A stretch of 29,010 nt of DNA, taken from the NCBI GenBank assembly GCA_963652075.1, contig CAVJRQ010000058.1, forward strand, positions 1 to 29,010, read 5' to 3'. The stretch's first letter is position 1; each line of letters begins with the position of its first letter. Source of the DNA: Phocaeicola_A sp963652075 (lineage in GTDB: Bacteria; Bacteroidota; Bacteroidia; Bacteroidales; Bacteroidaceae). The notes beneath the pieces are model-generated. The model had not been told where the DNA came from. It saw only the letters and a list, made by a program, of their open reading frames with translations, and did no database searches. This document shows positions 16,047 through 24,083 of the stretch, in pieces. The position numbers and the translations under genes were made by a program.

Positions 16047-17837
16047 TCAGAGCGGGAACACCAGCGTCACGATGAAGATGTTTGCCGCCAGTATGACGAT
16101 GTTCATCACCAGTCCGATTCTCGCGAAGTCGAAGAAGCGGTAACCGCCCTCGCCGTAAACCAGCATGTGGGTAGGCGAACCGATAGGTGTAGCGAAGCTC
16201 GACGATACGGCTATCATCAAGGCGATGCAGAACGTGATGGGGTTCGTGTCCAGTGTCACAGCGGTCTGATAGGCAATCGGGTAGAAGATGGCAGCGGCGG
16301 CCGTGTTGCTGATGAACTCCGTAACGAACGTGGCTACCAGACAGATGCAAATCAATGCCATCAGGGCGTTGGAACCGCATACGTTCAGAATGTTGTTGGC
16401 CAACGCCGTGGCGATGCCTGTGCGGTCGATGGCAGTACCCAGACAGACGGAACCGGCGAATATCATGATGACACTCCAGTTGATGGACTGCCAGGCTTGT
16501 TGCGTGGTGCAGCAACGGGTCACCAACATGGCACCTGCGGCCAAGAATCCGGCCTGGAGCAGGCTCATTACGTTGAAGGCGGAGAGCAGTACCATTGCCA
16601 ACATCACGACGGAGGCCACGATGGTCTGCTTGCCGATGTTGGGCACGTCCTCCGAGTCGAAGAACCGCAAGTCCTTGGAGGCTGATGCACGCAACTGTTT
16701 CCCTCGTTTGGAGTCGCTCTCGAAGAGCAGCACGTCGTTGTAGGCCAGCTGCACGCTGCGTGGGTTCTGGTTGATGCGCTCACCTTCGCGGACTACTGCC
16801 ACCAACACGGTGTTGTGCTCCTCCTCGAAGCCGCAGCTCTCCATGGATTTGCCTGTCAGCGCACTGCCTCGTCTGACCGAGGCGGTGTAGAAGTGGCGGT
16901 TGCCCTTTACCTCGTCCAGTGAGAAGACGTGCTTGGTCGCGGTGGTCAGTCCGTGCTTCTCGCGCAGGTCCAGGATGGCATCCACCTGTCCGGCGTAGAC
17001 CAGGCGGTCACCTCCCATCACGAACTCGTCCGGCGACACGGGACTGATGACCTCCTTGTCGAACCGCACAATCTCCAACAGTCGTCCGCCCCGTACGTTC
17101 ATCAGGTCGGCTTCGCCGACGGACTTTCCTACGGCCTCGCAGACCGTCGGCACCAACAGTTCCACGGTGTATTCCCTGGTTGCCTCAAATGCCTCGTCCG
17201 ACGACTTGCGTACCGGCAACAGACGCTTGGTCAACAGGATGGTGACCACACCTACTGCCAGACAGAAGAGGCCGGGGATGGTGGTGGAAAACATGTTCAG
17301 CTCCACCTGCGTGTCGTTCATCAACATGCCCGAGATAATCAGGTTGGGAGGCGTACCGATGAGGGTACAGATACCGCCCAGACACGAGGCGTAGCTCAGC
17401 GGGATGAGGAGCTTGGACGGGGCGATGGAGAGCTTCTTGGCCCACACCTTCACCACTTTCAGAAAGAGTGCCACCACGGTGGTGTTGTTGAGGAACGAAC
17501 TGAGCAGAGCCACCGGCACCATCATCCGTATGATGGCGGTCGTGTAGGACGACGGTGTTCCCAGCATCCGCTTTACCATCCAGTGTACCACGCCGCTGTG
17601 TACCAGTCCGGCAATCACCACGAACAGGATTCCCACGGTCACCACGGAGACCGAACTGAAACCTGATAACGCTTCTTTCACGTCCAGTACGCCCGTGACA
17701 TAGAGCACGCCCATGCCTCCTACGAATACAAACTCGGCCGGTATCTTGGTCTTCATCATCAGACCGAACATGACCAACAACAATGCAATGGTGAGCCATG
17801 CGTTCAAGCCCAAACCAAGTAACATGATTGATTCCAT
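16047..17837 (-). CDS. SLC13/DASS-type anion permease with two RCK_C (TrkA-C) domains
   Basis: 596 residues. The N-terminal half has several membrane helices and the family motif YASCLGGICTLIGTPPNLII. The soluble middle (about 205-375) contains two TrkA-C/RCK_C domains (SPDEFVMGGDRLVYAGQVDAI and LAYNDVLLFESDSKRGKQL). The C-terminal half holds further helices and the second motif SSFATPIGSPTHMLVYGEGG. The fold is that of Na+-coupled sulfate/dicarboxylate-type carriers; proteins with inserted RCK_C domains have been annotated as sulfate or other anion transporters, and the substrate cannot be read here. It is the first gene of an operon that continues into a partner-switching module, with a leader of about 145 bases. 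RCK_C domains usually bind small ligands and gate transport. Confidence 0.87.
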   Translation of the reverse strand: MESIMLLGLGLNAWLTIALLLVMFGLMMKTKIPAEFVFVGGMGVLYVTGVLDVKEALSGFSSVSVVTVGILFVVIAGLVHSGVVHWMVKRMLGTPSSYTTAIIRMMVPVALLSSFLNNTTVVALFLKVVKVWAKKLSIAPSKLLIPLSYASCLGGICTLIGTPPNLIISGMLMNDTQVELNMFSTTIPGLFCLAVGVVTILLTKRLLPVRKSSDEAFEATREYTVELLVPTVCEAVGKSVGEADLMNVRGGRLLEIVRFDKEVISPVSPDEFVMGGDRLVYAGQVDAILDLREKHGLTTATKHVFSLDEVKGNRHFYTASVRRGSALTGKSMESCGFEEEHNTVLVAVVREGERINQNPRSVQLAYNDVLLFESDSKRGKQLRASASKDLRFFDSEDVPNIGKQTIVASVVMLAMVLLSAFNVMSLLQAGFLAAGAMLVTRCCTTQQAWQSINWSVIMIFAGSVCLGTAIDRTGIATALANNILNVCGSNALMALICICLVATFVTEFISNTAAAAIFYPIAYQTAVTLDTNPITFCIALMIAVSSSFATPIGSPTHMLVYGEGGYRFFDFARIGLVMNIVILAANIFIVTLVFPL

Positions 17838-17989
17838 TTTCTTTTATTTCCTTAGGTTATGTAATTCACTCGTTAAAATCTCTCGCCTTTGGATGCTGCG
17901 GGCGGAATAGCAATCTCTCTGTGGCAGTCGCGCCTTTACGTGGCTAACGGGTTAGGATGTAGCTGAATAAAATGAACTGTCACGAGGCG

Positions 17990-18020
17990 CAAAGTTAGGC
18001 AATTTGTTTGAGCTTCCCAA
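17990..18020 (-). promoter_or_regulatory. Promoter of the permease/partner-switch operon
   Basis: Minus strand: -7 box TAACTTTG (17997-17990) and TTGG (18020-18017) with a 19-base spacer. It lies in the 381-base gap 17838-18218, which otherwise holds only the long leader of this operon, the GH51 promoter and a small hairpin (ATCCT/AGGAT, 18167-18180). Confidence 0.55.
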
Positions 18021-18148
18021 CAGTATGCTACAAAAAGTTCATATTGTCGGTCCGTTTTGGGGAATAACGGAAGGGAATCTTTCAGGAACCGGCTCGAAAA
18101 GTTGGTAAAAGAGTTGACGCTGGCGTGGGTTGGCAAAGAAGAAATCCG

Positions 18149-18156
18149 TATATTTG
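18149..18156 (+). promoter_or_regulatory. -7 box of the GH51 operon
   Basis: TATATTTG matches TAnnTTTG exactly, 62 bases before the ATG at 18219. The -33 region is less clear (TTGG at 18130-18133 is a little too close, TGGG at 18126-18129 fits the spacing). Confidence 0.5.
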
Positions 18157-18218
18157 CCTCAGCGTTATCCTACAGAGGATAGGTATCAGACAACATTTAA
18201 CTTAAAACCCTTAGAATC

Positions 18219-19772
18219 ATGAGCGACTTCAAGAACAAAATGCTTGTGGCGGGCGCATTCGCCCTGACAGCCCTGTCGGCTTTCCCGCAGCAGGAAACCG
18301 AAATCCGTATTCATCCCCGGGAAGGGAAGAACGTTATCAACAAAAACATCTACGGCCAGTTTGCCGAACACCTCGGCACCTGCATCTATGGCGGCATTTG
18401 GGTGGGAGAGGACTCCGACATCCCCAACACCAACGGCTACCGCAACGATGTGGTGAAGGCGTTGAAGGAACTGAAAGTGCCCGTGCTGCGTTGGCCCGGC
18501 GGATGCTTTGCCGACGAATACCACTGGATGGACGGCATCGGCCCGCGTGAGAAACGTGCCAAGATGGTGAACAGCAACTGGGGCGGAACGGTGGAAGACA
18601 ACAGCTTCGGCACACATGAATTCCTCAACCTTTGCGAACTGTTGGGCTGTGAGCCCTACATCAGCGGCAACGTGGGCAGCGGGACGGTGGAGGAGCTGGC
18701 CAAGTGGGTGGAGTACATGACCTCCGACAGTGAAAGTCCTATGACCGACCTGCGCAAGAAGAACGGTCGCGAGAAAGCCTGGAAGGTGAAATACCTCGGC
18801 GTGGGCAACGAAAGCTGGGGGTGCGGCGGAAGCATGCGCCCCGAATATTACGCCGACATCTACCGCCGCTACGCCACCTATTGCCGCAACTTCACCGGCA
18901 ACCAACTCTATAAGATTGCCAGCGGGGCAAGCGACTACGACTACAACTGGACCGAAGTGCTGATGAAGAACGTGGGCAACCGCATGAACGGACTCTCCCT
19001 GCACTACTATACGTGTGCCGGATGGAGCGGCAGCAAGGGCTCCGCTACGGACTTCACCGCCGACGACTTCTACTGGACCATGGGCAAGTGCCTCGAGATA
19101 GAACCCGTCATCAGGAAGCACATCGAAATCATGGACAAGTATGACAAGAACAAGCGCATCGGCCTCATGGTCGACGAGTGGGGCACCTGGTGGGACGAAG
19201 AGCCCGGCACCGTCCGTGGCCACCTCTATCAGCAGAACACCCTGCGCGACGCCATGGTGGCGGCCCTCACGCTGAACGTGTTCCACAAATACGCCGACCG
19301 CATCCGGATGGCCAACATCGCGCAGATTGTCAACGTGCTGCAGTCCATGATTCTGACCAAGGGGGAAGAGATGGTGCTGACCCCTACCTACTACGTGTTC
19401 AGGATGTACAACGTACACCAGGACGCTACCTGCCTGCCGCTCGACCTGCTTTGCGAGCACAGGACCGTGCGCGACAACCGTACCGTGCCGATGGTGAGCG
19501 CTTCCGCTTCCCGTGACGCGCAGGGACGCATCCACCTCTCGCTGGCCAATATCGACCTGGACAACGCACAGAAGGTCACCGTGTCGTTGGACGGCACGAA
19601 GGTGAAGTCCGTGTCGGGCGAGGTGATTACCGCCGGCGACATCCGTGCCTTCAACTCCTTCGAGAAGAAGGACGCGGTGGTGCCCGTCGCCTTCAAGGAT
19701 GCCAAGGTGAAGGACGGTAAGCTCACCGTGACCCTGCCTGCCAAATCTATCGTAACATTGGAAATCAAATAA
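18219..19772 (+). CDS. GH51 alpha-L-arabinofuranosidase (short form), secreted
   Basis: 517 residues with an N-terminal signal peptide (MSDFKNKMLVAGAFALTALSAFPQQ). The family start INKNIYGQFAEHLGTCIYGGIWVG is followed by LRWPGGCFADEYHW. The acid/base is Glu198 in KYLGVGNESWGCGG and the nucleophile is Glu320 in GLMVDEWGTWWDEE; both are present. The C-terminal beta domain runs from about residue 385 to the end. It should remove terminal arabinofuranose units from arabinan, arabinoxylan or arabino-oligosaccharides, in the periplasm or outside the cell. It is followed after five bases by a second GH51 gene. There is no SusCD pair next to it, so it probably acts on oligosaccharides brought in by another locus. 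Confidence 0.94.
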   Translation: MSDFKNKMLVAGAFALTALSAFPQQETEIRIHPREGKNVINKNIYGQFAEHLGTCIYGGIWVGEDSDIPNTNGYRNDVVKALKELKVPVLRWPGGCFADEYHWMDGIGPREKRAKMVNSNWGGTVEDNSFGTHEFLNLCELLGCEPYISGNVGSGTVEELAKWVEYMTSDSESPMTDLRKKNGREKAWKVKYLGVGNESWGCGGSMRPEYYADIYRRYATYCRNFTGNQLYKIASGASDYDYNWTEVLMKNVGNRMNGLSLHYYTCAGWSGSKGSATDFTADDFYWTMGKCLEIEPVIRKHIEIMDKYDKNKRIGLMVDEWGTWWDEEPGTVRGHLYQQNTLRDAMVAALTLNVFHKYADRIRMANIAQIVNVLQSMILTKGEEMVLTPTYYVFRMYNVHQDATCLPLDLLCEHRTVRDNRTVPMVSASASRDAQGRIHLSLANIDLDNAQKVTVSLDGTKVKSVSGEVITAGDIRAFNSFEKKDAVVPVAFKDAKVKDGKLTVTLPAKSIVTLEIK

Positions 19773-19777
19773 GTATC

Positions 19778-21748
19778 ATGAGAATTAACCAACTGGGGAA
19801 AATCTTTTTCCTGACTATGCTTTTCGCGCCAGCTGACCGGATGCTGGCGCAGGATACGGCCGCCCGGCTGACGGTGGACGTGGCCAAGCCCGTTGCGGCC
19901 ATTCAGTCCACGATGTACGGCATCTTCTTCGAGGACATCAACTTCGGTGCCGACGGCGGCCTCTATGCCGAATTAGTGAAGAACCGCTCCTTTGAGTTTC
20001 CGCAGCCTTTCGTGGGGTGGGTGCCCTACGGCAAGGTGGAAGTCCTTACGGAGAATCCTTGCTTCGACCGCAATCCGCATTACGTGCGCGTCACCAACGA
20101 CGGCGCGCTCACCCGTGCCGGACTGGACAACGAGGGCTTCAAGGGCATCGGACTGAAGAAGGACGAAGCCTACCGCCTCTCGTTCTACGCCCGTACCACG
20201 ACGGACAAGCCGATGAAGCTGCAGGTGGAGTTTGTTGACTCGCACCACAACAACGCGCTGAAACAGGAGGTGGAAGTCTCTGGCAAGGATTGGAAGAAAG
20301 TGGAGCTGCGCCTCGTGGCTCCCTTTACCGATGCCCACAGCCGTCTGCGCATCCTGCTCAATACGGAGGGTTCTGTGGACATGGACCACATCTCGCTTTT
20401 CCCCGTCAACACGTGGAAGGGACGCGAGAACGGACTGCGTGCCGACTTGGCGCAGGCGCTCTACGACCTCCATCCCGGTGTCTTCCGCTTCCCGGGCGGA
20501 TGCATCGTGGAGGGGACTTTGTTGGAGACCCGCTACCAATGGAAGCACTCCGTAGGTCCCGTGGAGAACCGTCCCATCAACATCAACCGCTGGAACTACA
20601 CCTCCCCGCATAAGTTCTTCCCGGACTACTATCAAAGCTATGGAATGGGATTCTTCGAACTCTTCCAACTGAGCGAGGACATCGGTGCGGAGCCGCTGCC
20701 GGTCATCAGCTGCGGCCTCTCCTGTCAGTACGAGAACGGCGAGGAAGTTCCCTTGGACCAGCTGCAACCCTACATCCAGGACGCGCTCGACCTGATTGAG
20801 TTCGCCAACGGTCCCGAGACCTCTGGGTGGGGCAAGGTGCGTGCCGACATGGGACACCCTGCGCCCTTCAACCTGAAGTTCCTTGCCGTGGGCAACGAAC
20901 AGTGGGGCAAGGTCTATCCCGAGCGGCTCGAACTCTTCGTGAAGGCCATTCGTGCCAAGTACCCCGGGATAAGGATTGTAGGCTCTTCCGGTCCGAGTGC
21001 CGACGGCGACCGGTTCGACTACCTGTGGCCGGAGATGAAACGCCTGAAGGTGGACCTCGTGGACGAGCATTACTACAAAGAACCGAAGTGGTTCTTCAAC
21101 AATGCCGCCCGCTACGACAACTACGACCGCAAGGGACCGAAGGTGTTCGCCGGTGAGTACGCCTCGCACGACCGCAGTTCTGGCAAGGCCAACAACTTCT
21201 TGTCGGCACTCTCCGAGGCGGCCTTCATGACGGGACTGGAGCGCAATGCCGACGTGGTTCACTTGGCTACCTACGCGCCGTTGTTCGCCCATGTGGACGG
21301 ATGGCAGTGGAATCCCGACCTCATCTGGTTCGACAACCTGAAGATGATGCGCACGCCCAACTACTACGTGCAGCAGCTCTATGGGCTGAATGCCGGGACT
21401 GACGCTCTGCGGCTGACCATGGACGGAGCACCCGTGACGGGGCAGAACGGGCTCTATGCCACGGCCGCGCTGGACAGCCGTACCGGTGAAATCATCGTGA
21501 AGCTGGTGAATGCCGCCGACAAGGAGGCGGACGTGTCCGTCTCCTTCGACGGACTGAAGAAGAAACGGTTGTTGGCAGGGACTTGCACCTATCTGCAGAG
21601 CGACGACCTGAAAGCCGTCAACACGCTGGACGGCGAGACCCTCGTGCCCCGCATGCGCCCCGTGACGCTGGAGGCGGCGGATAAACTCAACCTGAAGCTG
21701 CCTGCCCGTTACTTCGGTGTCTACCGCCTGTCGGTCGGTGTCAAATAA
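19778..21748 (+). CDS. GH51 alpha-L-arabinofuranosidase (long form with CBM-like N-terminal domain)
   Basis: 656 residues with a signal peptide (MRINQLGKIFFLTMLFAPADRMLAQ). Start of the fold: STMYGIFFEDINFGADGGLYAELVKNRSFE. Between about 75 and 208 lies a CBM4/9-like jelly-roll domain (YRLSFYARTTTDKPMKLQV ... DMDHISLFP), absent from the gene before it. The barrel follows from FRFPGGCIVEG; acid/base Glu374 (LAVGNEQWGKVYPE) and nucleophile Glu460 (VFAGEYASHD) are present. The C-terminal beta domain ends KLPARYFGVYRLSV. Same operon as the short GH51. The two enzymes differ in length and in the carbohydrate-binding part, which suggests different arabinose linkages or chain lengths. Confidence 0.94.
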   Translation: MRINQLGKIFFLTMLFAPADRMLAQDTAARLTVDVAKPVAAIQSTMYGIFFEDINFGADGGLYAELVKNRSFEFPQPFVGWVPYGKVEVLTENPCFDRNPHYVRVTNDGALTRAGLDNEGFKGIGLKKDEAYRLSFYARTTTDKPMKLQVEFVDSHHNNALKQEVEVSGKDWKKVELRLVAPFTDAHSRLRILLNTEGSVDMDHISLFPVNTWKGRENGLRADLAQALYDLHPGVFRFPGGCIVEGTLLETRYQWKHSVGPVENRPININRWNYTSPHKFFPDYYQSYGMGFFELFQLSEDIGAEPLPVISCGLSCQYENGEEVPLDQLQPYIQDALDLIEFANGPETSGWGKVRADMGHPAPFNLKFLAVGNEQWGKVYPERLELFVKAIRAKYPGIRIVGSSGPSADGDRFDYLWPEMKRLKVDLVDEHYYKEPKWFFNNAARYDNYDRKGPKVFAGEYASHDRSSGKANNFLSALSEAAFMTGLERNADVVHLATYAPLFAHVDGWQWNPDLIWFDNLKMMRTPNYYVQQLYGLNAGTDALRLTMDGAPVTGQNGLYATAALDSRTGEIIVKLVNAADKEADVSVSFDGLKKKRLLAGTCTYLQSDDLKAVNTLDGETLVPRMRPVTLEAADKLNLKLPARYFGVYRLSVGVK

Positions 21749-21769
21749 ATGACTTTCTTGTTGTTAGGG

Positions 21770-21806
21770 AAAAGAGGCTTGCCGTCGTTTCGGCATGCCT
21801 CTTTTT
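21770..21806 (+). terminator. Intrinsic terminator of the GH51 operon
   Basis: AAAAGAGGCTTGCCG (21770-21784) pairs with CGGCATGCCTCTTTT (21791-21805) with a single mismatch and a six-base loop, ending in a T run. Confidence 0.8.
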
Positions 21807-21830
21807 CGTAACTGTTTTTTCCCCGAATAG

Positions 21831-21861
21831 TTGTTTGTGACCGACCAAAAGATTATATTTG
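21831..21861 (+). promoter_or_regulatory. Promoter of the iorAB operon
   Basis: -7 box TATATTTG (21854-21861) and TTGT (21831-21834) with a 19-base spacer; the ATG is 27 bases downstream of the box. Confidence 0.6.
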
Positions 21862-21888
21862 TGCACTTAAAAAATAATACCAACCTTT

Positions 21889-23490
21889 ATGAACGAAAAA
21901 ACACTGCTTTTAGGTGACGAGGCGGTAGCCTTGGGCGCGTTGCACGCCGGGCTCTCCGGTGTCTATGCCTATCCGGGTACGCCCTCTACCGAAATCACCG
22001 AATTCATTCAAGGCCATCCGCTGGCGAAAGAGCGGAACATACACTGCAACTGGTCCGCCAACGAAAAGACGGCGATGGAAGCCGCGCTCGGCATGTCCTA
22101 CATGGGCAAGCGCGCCATGGTGTGCATGAAACACGTGGGGATGAACGTGGCTGCCGATGCTTTTGTCAACGCCGCCATGACGGGAACGAACGGAGGCTTG
22201 GTGGTTGTCGCCGCCGACGACCCCTCCATGCACTCTTCGCAGAATGAGCAGGACTCCCGCTTCTACGGCAAGTTCGCCATGATTCCTACCTTCGAGCCTT
22301 CGTCGCAACAGGAGGCTTACCGGATGATAGGCGAGGCGTTCGACTTCTCCGAACGTTACAAAGTCCCCGTGCTCTTCCGCATGGTGACCCGCATGGCTCA
22401 CTCCCGTGCCGTGGTGGAGTATGGCGGCGTGCGCGCCGTCAACCCCATGACCTATCCCGCCAACCCGGGCGATTGGGTGCTCATGCCCATCGTGGCGCGC
22501 CGTCGCAACCAACAGCTGATAGCGCAGTGGCCGGACTTCCTCAGGGAGTCGGAGAACTCCCTATATAATAAGGTAAGCGACGGTCCCGACCACTCCATGG
22601 GCATCATCGCCTGCGGCATCGCCTACAACTACCTGATGGAGCACTTCAAGGAGGGATGCCCCTATCCCGTGCTCAAGGTCTCGCAATACCCCCTCCCGGT
22701 GCAGGCTATCCGCAAGCTGGCTGCCGAGTGCCGGTCACTGCTCGTGCTGGAAGACGGACAGCCCGTGGTGGAAGAGAAACTGCGCGGCGTGCTCGAACAG
22801 CCTATTCCCGTCAAGGGACGTATGACGGGCGAAGTGCCCCGTACGGGCGAGCTTACCCCGGACAACATCATCGCCGCTTTGGGACTGAAGGACGAGGAGG
22901 TCTATCCTGCCAGTCAGCTGGTAGTGCCCCGTCCGCCCGCGCTCTGCCAGGGATGTGGCCACCGCGACATGTACGCCGCCCTCAATGAGGTGGTCCGTGA
23001 ATATGACAACAGCCGTGTCTTCAGCGACATCGGTTGCTACACCCTCGGCTTCCTGCCTCCCTACCGGGCCATCCACTCCGTGGTGGACATGGGCGCTTCC
23101 ATCACCATGGCCAAGGGGGCTGCCGATGCCGGACAGTTCCCCTCCGTAGCCGTCATCGGCGACTCCACCTTCACCCACTCGGGCATGACCGGACTGCTGG
23201 ATGCCGTCAACGAACGGAGCAACGTCACGATACTCATCTCCGACAACCTGACTACCGGCATGACGGGTGGCCAGGACTCCGCAGGCACAGGCCGGTTGGA
23301 GAGCATCTGCCGCGGCATCGGCGTGGAGCCCGAACACCTCCGTGTGGTCGTGCCCTTGCCCAAGAACATGGAAGAGATGAAACAGGTGATTCGTGAAGAG
23401 ATTGACTACCGTGGTGTCAGCGTGATTATCGCCCGCAGGGAGTGTATCCAGACCGCACGCCGCCACAACAAAAACAAAGGAGAAAAATAA
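21889..23490 (+). CDS. iorA: Indolepyruvate ferredoxin oxidoreductase, alpha subunit (no C-terminal ferredoxin domain)
   Basis: 533 residues. The N-terminal pyrimidine-binding domain starts LLLGDEAVALGALHAGLSGVYAYPGTPSTEITEF; the TPP domain has the cluster-type motif LCQGCGHRDMYAAL (about 351-364) and the Mg-TPP motif GDSTFTHSGM ... NLTTGMTGGQDS (about 424-458). With IorB it should split arylpyruvates oxidatively to aryl-acetyl-CoA and CO2, passing electrons to ferredoxin. Many IorA proteins carry two 4Fe-4S motifs (CxxCxxC) at the C terminus; this one ends IIARRECIQTARRHNKNKGEK, with no such motif. The stop lies one base before iorB. Substrate range (phenyl-, indole-, hydroxyphenylpyruvate) is inferred from the family. 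Confidence 0.92.
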   Translation: MNEKTLLLGDEAVALGALHAGLSGVYAYPGTPSTEITEFIQGHPLAKERNIHCNWSANEKTAMEAALGMSYMGKRAMVCMKHVGMNVAADAFVNAAMTGTNGGLVVVAADDPSMHSSQNEQDSRFYGKFAMIPTFEPSSQQEAYRMIGEAFDFSERYKVPVLFRMVTRMAHSRAVVEYGGVRAVNPMTYPANPGDWVLMPIVARRRNQQLIAQWPDFLRESENSLYNKVSDGPDHSMGIIACGIAYNYLMEHFKEGCPYPVLKVSQYPLPVQAIRKLAAECRSLLVLEDGQPVVEEKLRGVLEQPIPVKGRMTGEVPRTGELTPDNIIAALGLKDEEVYPASQLVVPRPPALCQGCGHRDMYAALNEVVREYDNSRVFSDIGCYTLGFLPPYRAIHSVVDMGASITMAKGAADAGQFPSVAVIGDSTFTHSGMTGLLDAVNERSNVTILISDNLTTGMTGGQDSAGTGRLESICRGIGVEPEHLRVVVPLPKNMEEMKQVIREEIDYRGVSVIIARRECIQTARRHNKNKGEK

Positions 23491-23491
23491 C

Positions 23492-24079
23492 ATGCAGACA
23501 GACATTATACTTTCCGGCGTAGGAGGACAAGGCATCCTCTCTATCGCCACCATCATCGGTGCAGCGGCCATGAAAGAGGGGCTCTACATCAAGCAGGCCG
23601 AGGTACACGGCATGAGCCAGCGCGGCGGCGACGTGCAGTCCAACCTGCGCATCAGCTCCGACCCCATCGCCTCGGACCTCATTCCCCTTGGCAAGACCGA
23701 CCTCATCATTTCGCTGGAGCCCATGGAGGCTCTGCGCTACCTCCCTTACCTGAAAAAGGAGGGATGGGTCATCACCAATACCGTGCCTTTCGTCAACATC
23801 GGCAACTATCCCGATCAGGAGGCCCTGCTGCAACAGATTGCCGCCTTGCCCCATTCGGTGACGATGGACGTCGACTCGTTGGCCAAGTCCGTGGCGTCGC
23901 CCCGTGCCGCCAACATCGTGCTCCTGGGGGCCGCCGCCCCCTTCCTTGGCATCGGGGAGGAAAAGATAGCCGAAGCCATCCGCCTCGTCTTCGCCCGCAA
24001 GGGTGAGGCCGTTGTGGAGATGAACGAGAAAGCCTTCCGTGCCGGTCTCGAAGTGGCGCGCCAATCCCTAAAGAAGTGA
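23492..24079 (+). CDS. iorB: Indolepyruvate ferredoxin oxidoreductase, beta subunit
   Basis: 195 residues, one 2-oxoacid:acceptor oxidoreductase gamma-type domain: ILSGVGGQGILSIATIIGAAAM, KQAEVHGMSQRGGDVQSNLRI, LISLEPMEALRYLPYL. This is the usual length and composition of IorB. It starts one base after iorA and ends four bases before the aminotransferase gene. Confidence 0.93.
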   Translation: MQTDIILSGVGGQGILSIATIIGAAAMKEGLYIKQAEVHGMSQRGGDVQSNLRISSDPIASDLIPLGKTDLIISLEPMEALRYLPYLKKEGWVITNTVPFVNIGNYPDQEALLQQIAALPHSVTMDVDSLAKSVASPRAANIVLLGAAAPFLGIGEEKIAEAIRLVFARKGEAVVEMNEKAFRAGLEVARQSLKK

Positions 24080-24083
24080 GGCC

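Noticed and set aside
18186..21292. Long minus-strand frames (449 and 439 codons) over the GH51 genes
   Set aside because: Shadows of G+C-rich coding DNA; the GH51 catalytic motifs are on the plus strand.
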